NCBI GenBank assembly: GCA_963556255.1
Contig: OY744609.1
Location: forward strand, 11,129,014 to 11,193,013
Length of the DNA stretch: 64,000 bases
From: Allolobophora icterica
Lineage: Eukaryota; Annelida; Clitellata; Crassiclitellata; Lumbricidae
Direction of reading: 5' to 3'
The notes beneath the pieces are model-generated. The model made no database searches. It saw only the letters and a program-made list of their open reading frames with translations, and had not been told where the DNA came from. The position numbers and the translations under genes were made by a program. This document shows, piece by piece, positions 61,517 to 64,000 of this stretch (positions are counted from its first letter, which is position 1; each line of letters begins with the position of its first letter).

Positions 61517-61851
61517 TTTGTGAATTCTCTCAGCCATCCTGAGGCCAGATGCAACAGTCTGTACTTGCTTATTTCGTCTTTTTCGCTGAACTATGATACA
61601 ATTTGCCGCTCATTATAATCTGCATACTTAGGCCTACTTACAGACTATAAACGCTGAAGACACTGCACCGGAAAAAAAGAGAAAAGCGTTATATTAATGT
61701 CAGTGTATTTGTGTTGTTCGTGTTGCCCTTCATGATTACAACTTGTTCAAATATTTTAGGACACATTAATTTCATTTGTTTGCTTCAACTCACGCACCAA
61801 ACGTTATTAGCCTACGGTACTTCAAACCAAGCCGAGATTATTGCGAAATAG

Positions 61852-62028
61852 CAGTTTTTTTCAGCGTTCCGGCACCTTTTTCAGTTACTATAAAAAATAA
61901 TTTATTTATTCTAATAATAAATACAATAATTTAGTTATTTTAATTTTTATTTCAGTGTTTTGAACTGTTTTCAGTGTTTATTGAGACCATCCCAACCCGC
62001 AATCCTGTTTTTCTCGAGATTTTAGCCA
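61852..62028. mobile_element. 177-bp insertion with 8-bp duplication in copy B
   Basis: Flanked by CGAAATAG at 61,844-61,851 and 62,029-62,036; the aligned part of copy A lacks the insert. Starts CAGTTTTTTTCAGCG, but I see no inverted repeat, so the class is unclear. Confidence 0.6.
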
Positions 62029-62373
62029 CGAAATAGTATACCTCTGAACAAGGAAAGAGTTTTGAAAGTCTTAGTTTCCTTTGATTTGATTAAATGGTAA
62101 CTGAATGATCTCCAACGACTCTTTCCGCCATGCTGGTAAGGGCCCCGTATCCTATAGATAGTATCTATAGATGGACGTCGACAAGGCCTAACCTATAGCG
62201 CTCATTTCCTTTGAGAAGGCCATTAAGCCGGTGATGGACGAATCCCAAGGTCCTAGACACGGAGCCAGTCCATCGCTAGAGTTGTTGTTTACTTCCCGGC
62301 TTATATCAGTACCATAATATAATTTTTGTCTTTGTGATGGAAGTGCAAATTGATAATAAGACTTAGTAAAAAC

Positions 62374-62560
62374 CAGTGATGGGCACCAACTACTTACCTA
62401 GTAGTTATAACTACTTCCTAACTACTTTGAAAATAAGTAGTTATAACTACTGTTTAACTACTTTAGATGACAAGTAGTTATAACTAGTTTTGCTAACTAC
62501 CAGATTAGTAGTTAACTACTTTTCAAACTACTTTTCTATAGGCCTAGTTATGTTACGGTG
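62374..62560. mobile_element. hAT-type end with AACTAC repeats
   Basis: Begins CAGTGATGGGCACCAACTAC and continues with repeated GTAGTTATAACTAC palindromes, a common subterminal pattern of hAT elements. The partner end was not found. Confidence 0.5.
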
Positions 62561-62881
62561 CACTGATATTTAACAAGTTACACGAGAATTTACTGTCTGT
62601 ATTAATTACTGATATTCAACACAAGTAATAAATAATTTAAAAAACAAAACCAAGTGGCAAGTTACAAATCTAACTGTATCGAATTACTGCATATATCAAA
62701 CAAGCAAGCAAGGGACAGGAACTGCTAGAACATGCTACAAGGCAACCTGATGTGTTTATTGTCTCAACAGCAGTGGTGTAGTCGAGGGTATACGCGGGTA
62801 TACGGCGTATACCCACTGAAAATTATTAGCTAGCACCGTATACCCAATGGAATTGGTGAATAACGCGAGTATACGCTTCAA

Positions 62882-63095
62882 ATGTTTGCAAAAACCATCA
62901 GATGTATCAGAGAATATGTTGAAGACCCTTCTGTTGAGCCTGAAGATCTACGACCAATGGCACTGTGTATCCGTAGCATACCATGCAGCTCCAGTGAATG
63001 TGAGAGGGCGTTCAGCGTGATGAATAACATTCAAACTGATGTCAGAAATTCTTTGCTTATTGCGACTGTGGGTAGCATAATGTTCATAAACACGA
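62882..63095 (+). pseudogene. hAT transposase C-terminal dimerisation fragment
   Basis: Reads LRPMALCIRSIPCSSSECERAFSVM...IQTDVRNSLL and SIMFINT. 'P.SS.E.ERAFS.MN.I.t..R..L' is the hallmark of the hAT C-terminal domain. The frame continues directly into retrotransposon sequence, so it is an accidental fusion. Confidence 0.75.
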
Positions 63096-64000
63096 AAACA
63101 AGGCCCACAAGAATCACTGCTCATACGTCAACACTGATCGATAATATATTTTCAAATGCATGGCCTAATATTATCCAATCTACGATTATTATCTCTGACA
63201 TATCCGACCACTTGCCGGTCTTAGCCAGTTTTGACCTGGAAACACAAAATTGTAACAATACTCCACCGGGGGACGGTCGGCTAATAAACGAGGAGAGAAA
63301 AAGGATCTTCCATGCTAGTCCATCTGAAACCGATTGGGAACCCAGTACTGGAGGCCTGCCATAGCGAGAATGCCAATTTGGCCTATGATTTCTTTATAAC
63401 AAAATATAAAAATAGTTATAACAAAGCATTTCCCTATATCCCGTGCAAGAATAAAAGTAAAATCATGCTTCAACACCCTTGGATGACACGAGGGCTTCTT
63501 AAGTCAAGAAAAAGAAAGGCTCAACTATATCTGAGTTATGTAAAAAAAAAACTACCCCTGCAAATAAAACCAAATTCACGACTTATAGGAATAAATTTAA
63601 GACTATTAGAAATAATGCGGAAAAGAGCTACTATTTGGCTGAGCTCACAAAGCATAGTAGTAATTTTAAAAAAAAACATGGAATCTCATCCGCTCAATTA
63701 TAAAAATGGGTGAGCAGGACTCAACAATAGAATAGCTTAAAATTGGTGGCATTGAGAGTGAGGATCCTCAAATTATAGCGAGTGCATTAAACAACTACTT
63801 CTCCAGCATCGCCCAATCGTTAGCTGAGCAAGTTCCAAAATCCCAATTCTCCTTCACAGACTACTTAAATCCACCCATGCCTTGCTCCTTTGGATTAATC
63901 CCTACCTCCCAAGAGGAACTTCTGAACCTGAGCACTACTATTCATACCACCCACAATAAGGGGGCTGATGATATCGACCCCTGTATAGCTGCTCCTAGCT
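63096..64000 (+). pseudogene. 5' part of a CR1/L2-like non-LTR ORF2: endonuclease end and linker to RT
   Basis: ITAHTSTLIDNIFSNAW and ISDISDHLPVLASFDLE are the final APE-endonuclease motifs (SDHxP). After a frame change come LAYDFFITKYKNSYNKAFP and HPWMTRGLLKSRKRK, and from 63,720 IGGIESEDPQIIASALNNYF and ADDIDPCIA, the conserved linker before the RT domain. Frameshifts and a stop near 63,711 make it non-functional as read. The RT domain would lie beyond the window. Confidence 0.8.

Larger units (their letters stand above)
54352..62150 (+). repeat. Segmental duplication, copy B
   Basis: Aligns with 45,906-50,084. Extra material in copy B: hAT element 3 with a nested MITE (54,427-55,561), an intronic duplication (57.4-57.9 kb), a (TTA)n run, a pogo-like element (58,252-59,444), a MITE (59,949-60,118), a stretch at 60,216-60,900 with no obvious match, and a small insertion at 61,852-62,028. 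Confidence 0.9.

Noticed and set aside
62771..62819. Possible 49-bp element CAGTGGTGTAG ... TATACCCACTG
   Set aside because: The ends resemble hAT termini, but there is no target duplication and the size is implausible; probably a deletion remnant.

Overview
The window is animal nuclear DNA. Genes are split by short GT-AG introns, and the space between them is packed with DNA transposons, non-LTR retrotransposon pieces, tRNA-derived SINEs and microsatellites. The palindrome TAGGCCTA is strongly over-represented and the gene content (MATE transporter, cyclin G, invertebrate-type EF-hand protein) fits a marine invertebrate, but I cannot name the species. No prokaryotic, organellar or CRISPR features were seen.

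Layout. (1) 1-7,435, minus strand: the first eleven coding exons (292 residues) of a MATE/SLC47-type multidrug and toxin extrusion transporter; the 3' half lies off the left edge. A CpG-richer block near 13.1-13.5 kb may hold its first exon and promoter. (2) 7.5-18.4 kb: repeats, including a CR1/L2-like reverse transcriptase fragment, SINEs, several MITEs with perfect 8-bp target-site duplications, and a composite element at 14,469-16,325. (3) 18.4-33.6 kb: about 15 kb with no transposon I can recognise, lying 3' of (4) a complete cyclin G gene (minus strand, 33,580-37,925, 400 residues, upstream leader exon near 39.9 kb). (5) 41.2-44.0 kb: a 2,870-bp hAT-type transposon whose arms are minisatellites. 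(6) 45.9-50.1 kb and 54.35-62.15 kb: a tandem segmental duplication carrying two copies of a two-exon, 176-residue EF-hand gene; the spacer holds a hAT remnant, a second minisatellite-armed element and a 1.76-kb foldback element. (7) 62.4-64 kb: hAT debris interrupted by the 5' part of a non-LTR element that runs off the right edge.

The genes look functionally independent. The most informative material is the mobile DNA: many insertions have perfect 8-bp duplications, and the segmental duplication supplies natural empty sites that confirm and order several of them. The most unusual items are a minisatellite grown from a splice donor inside the MATE gene, the composite element, the minisatellite-armed hAT family, the large foldback, and the transposon-free block beside cyclin G. 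Counts and alignments were made by eye.
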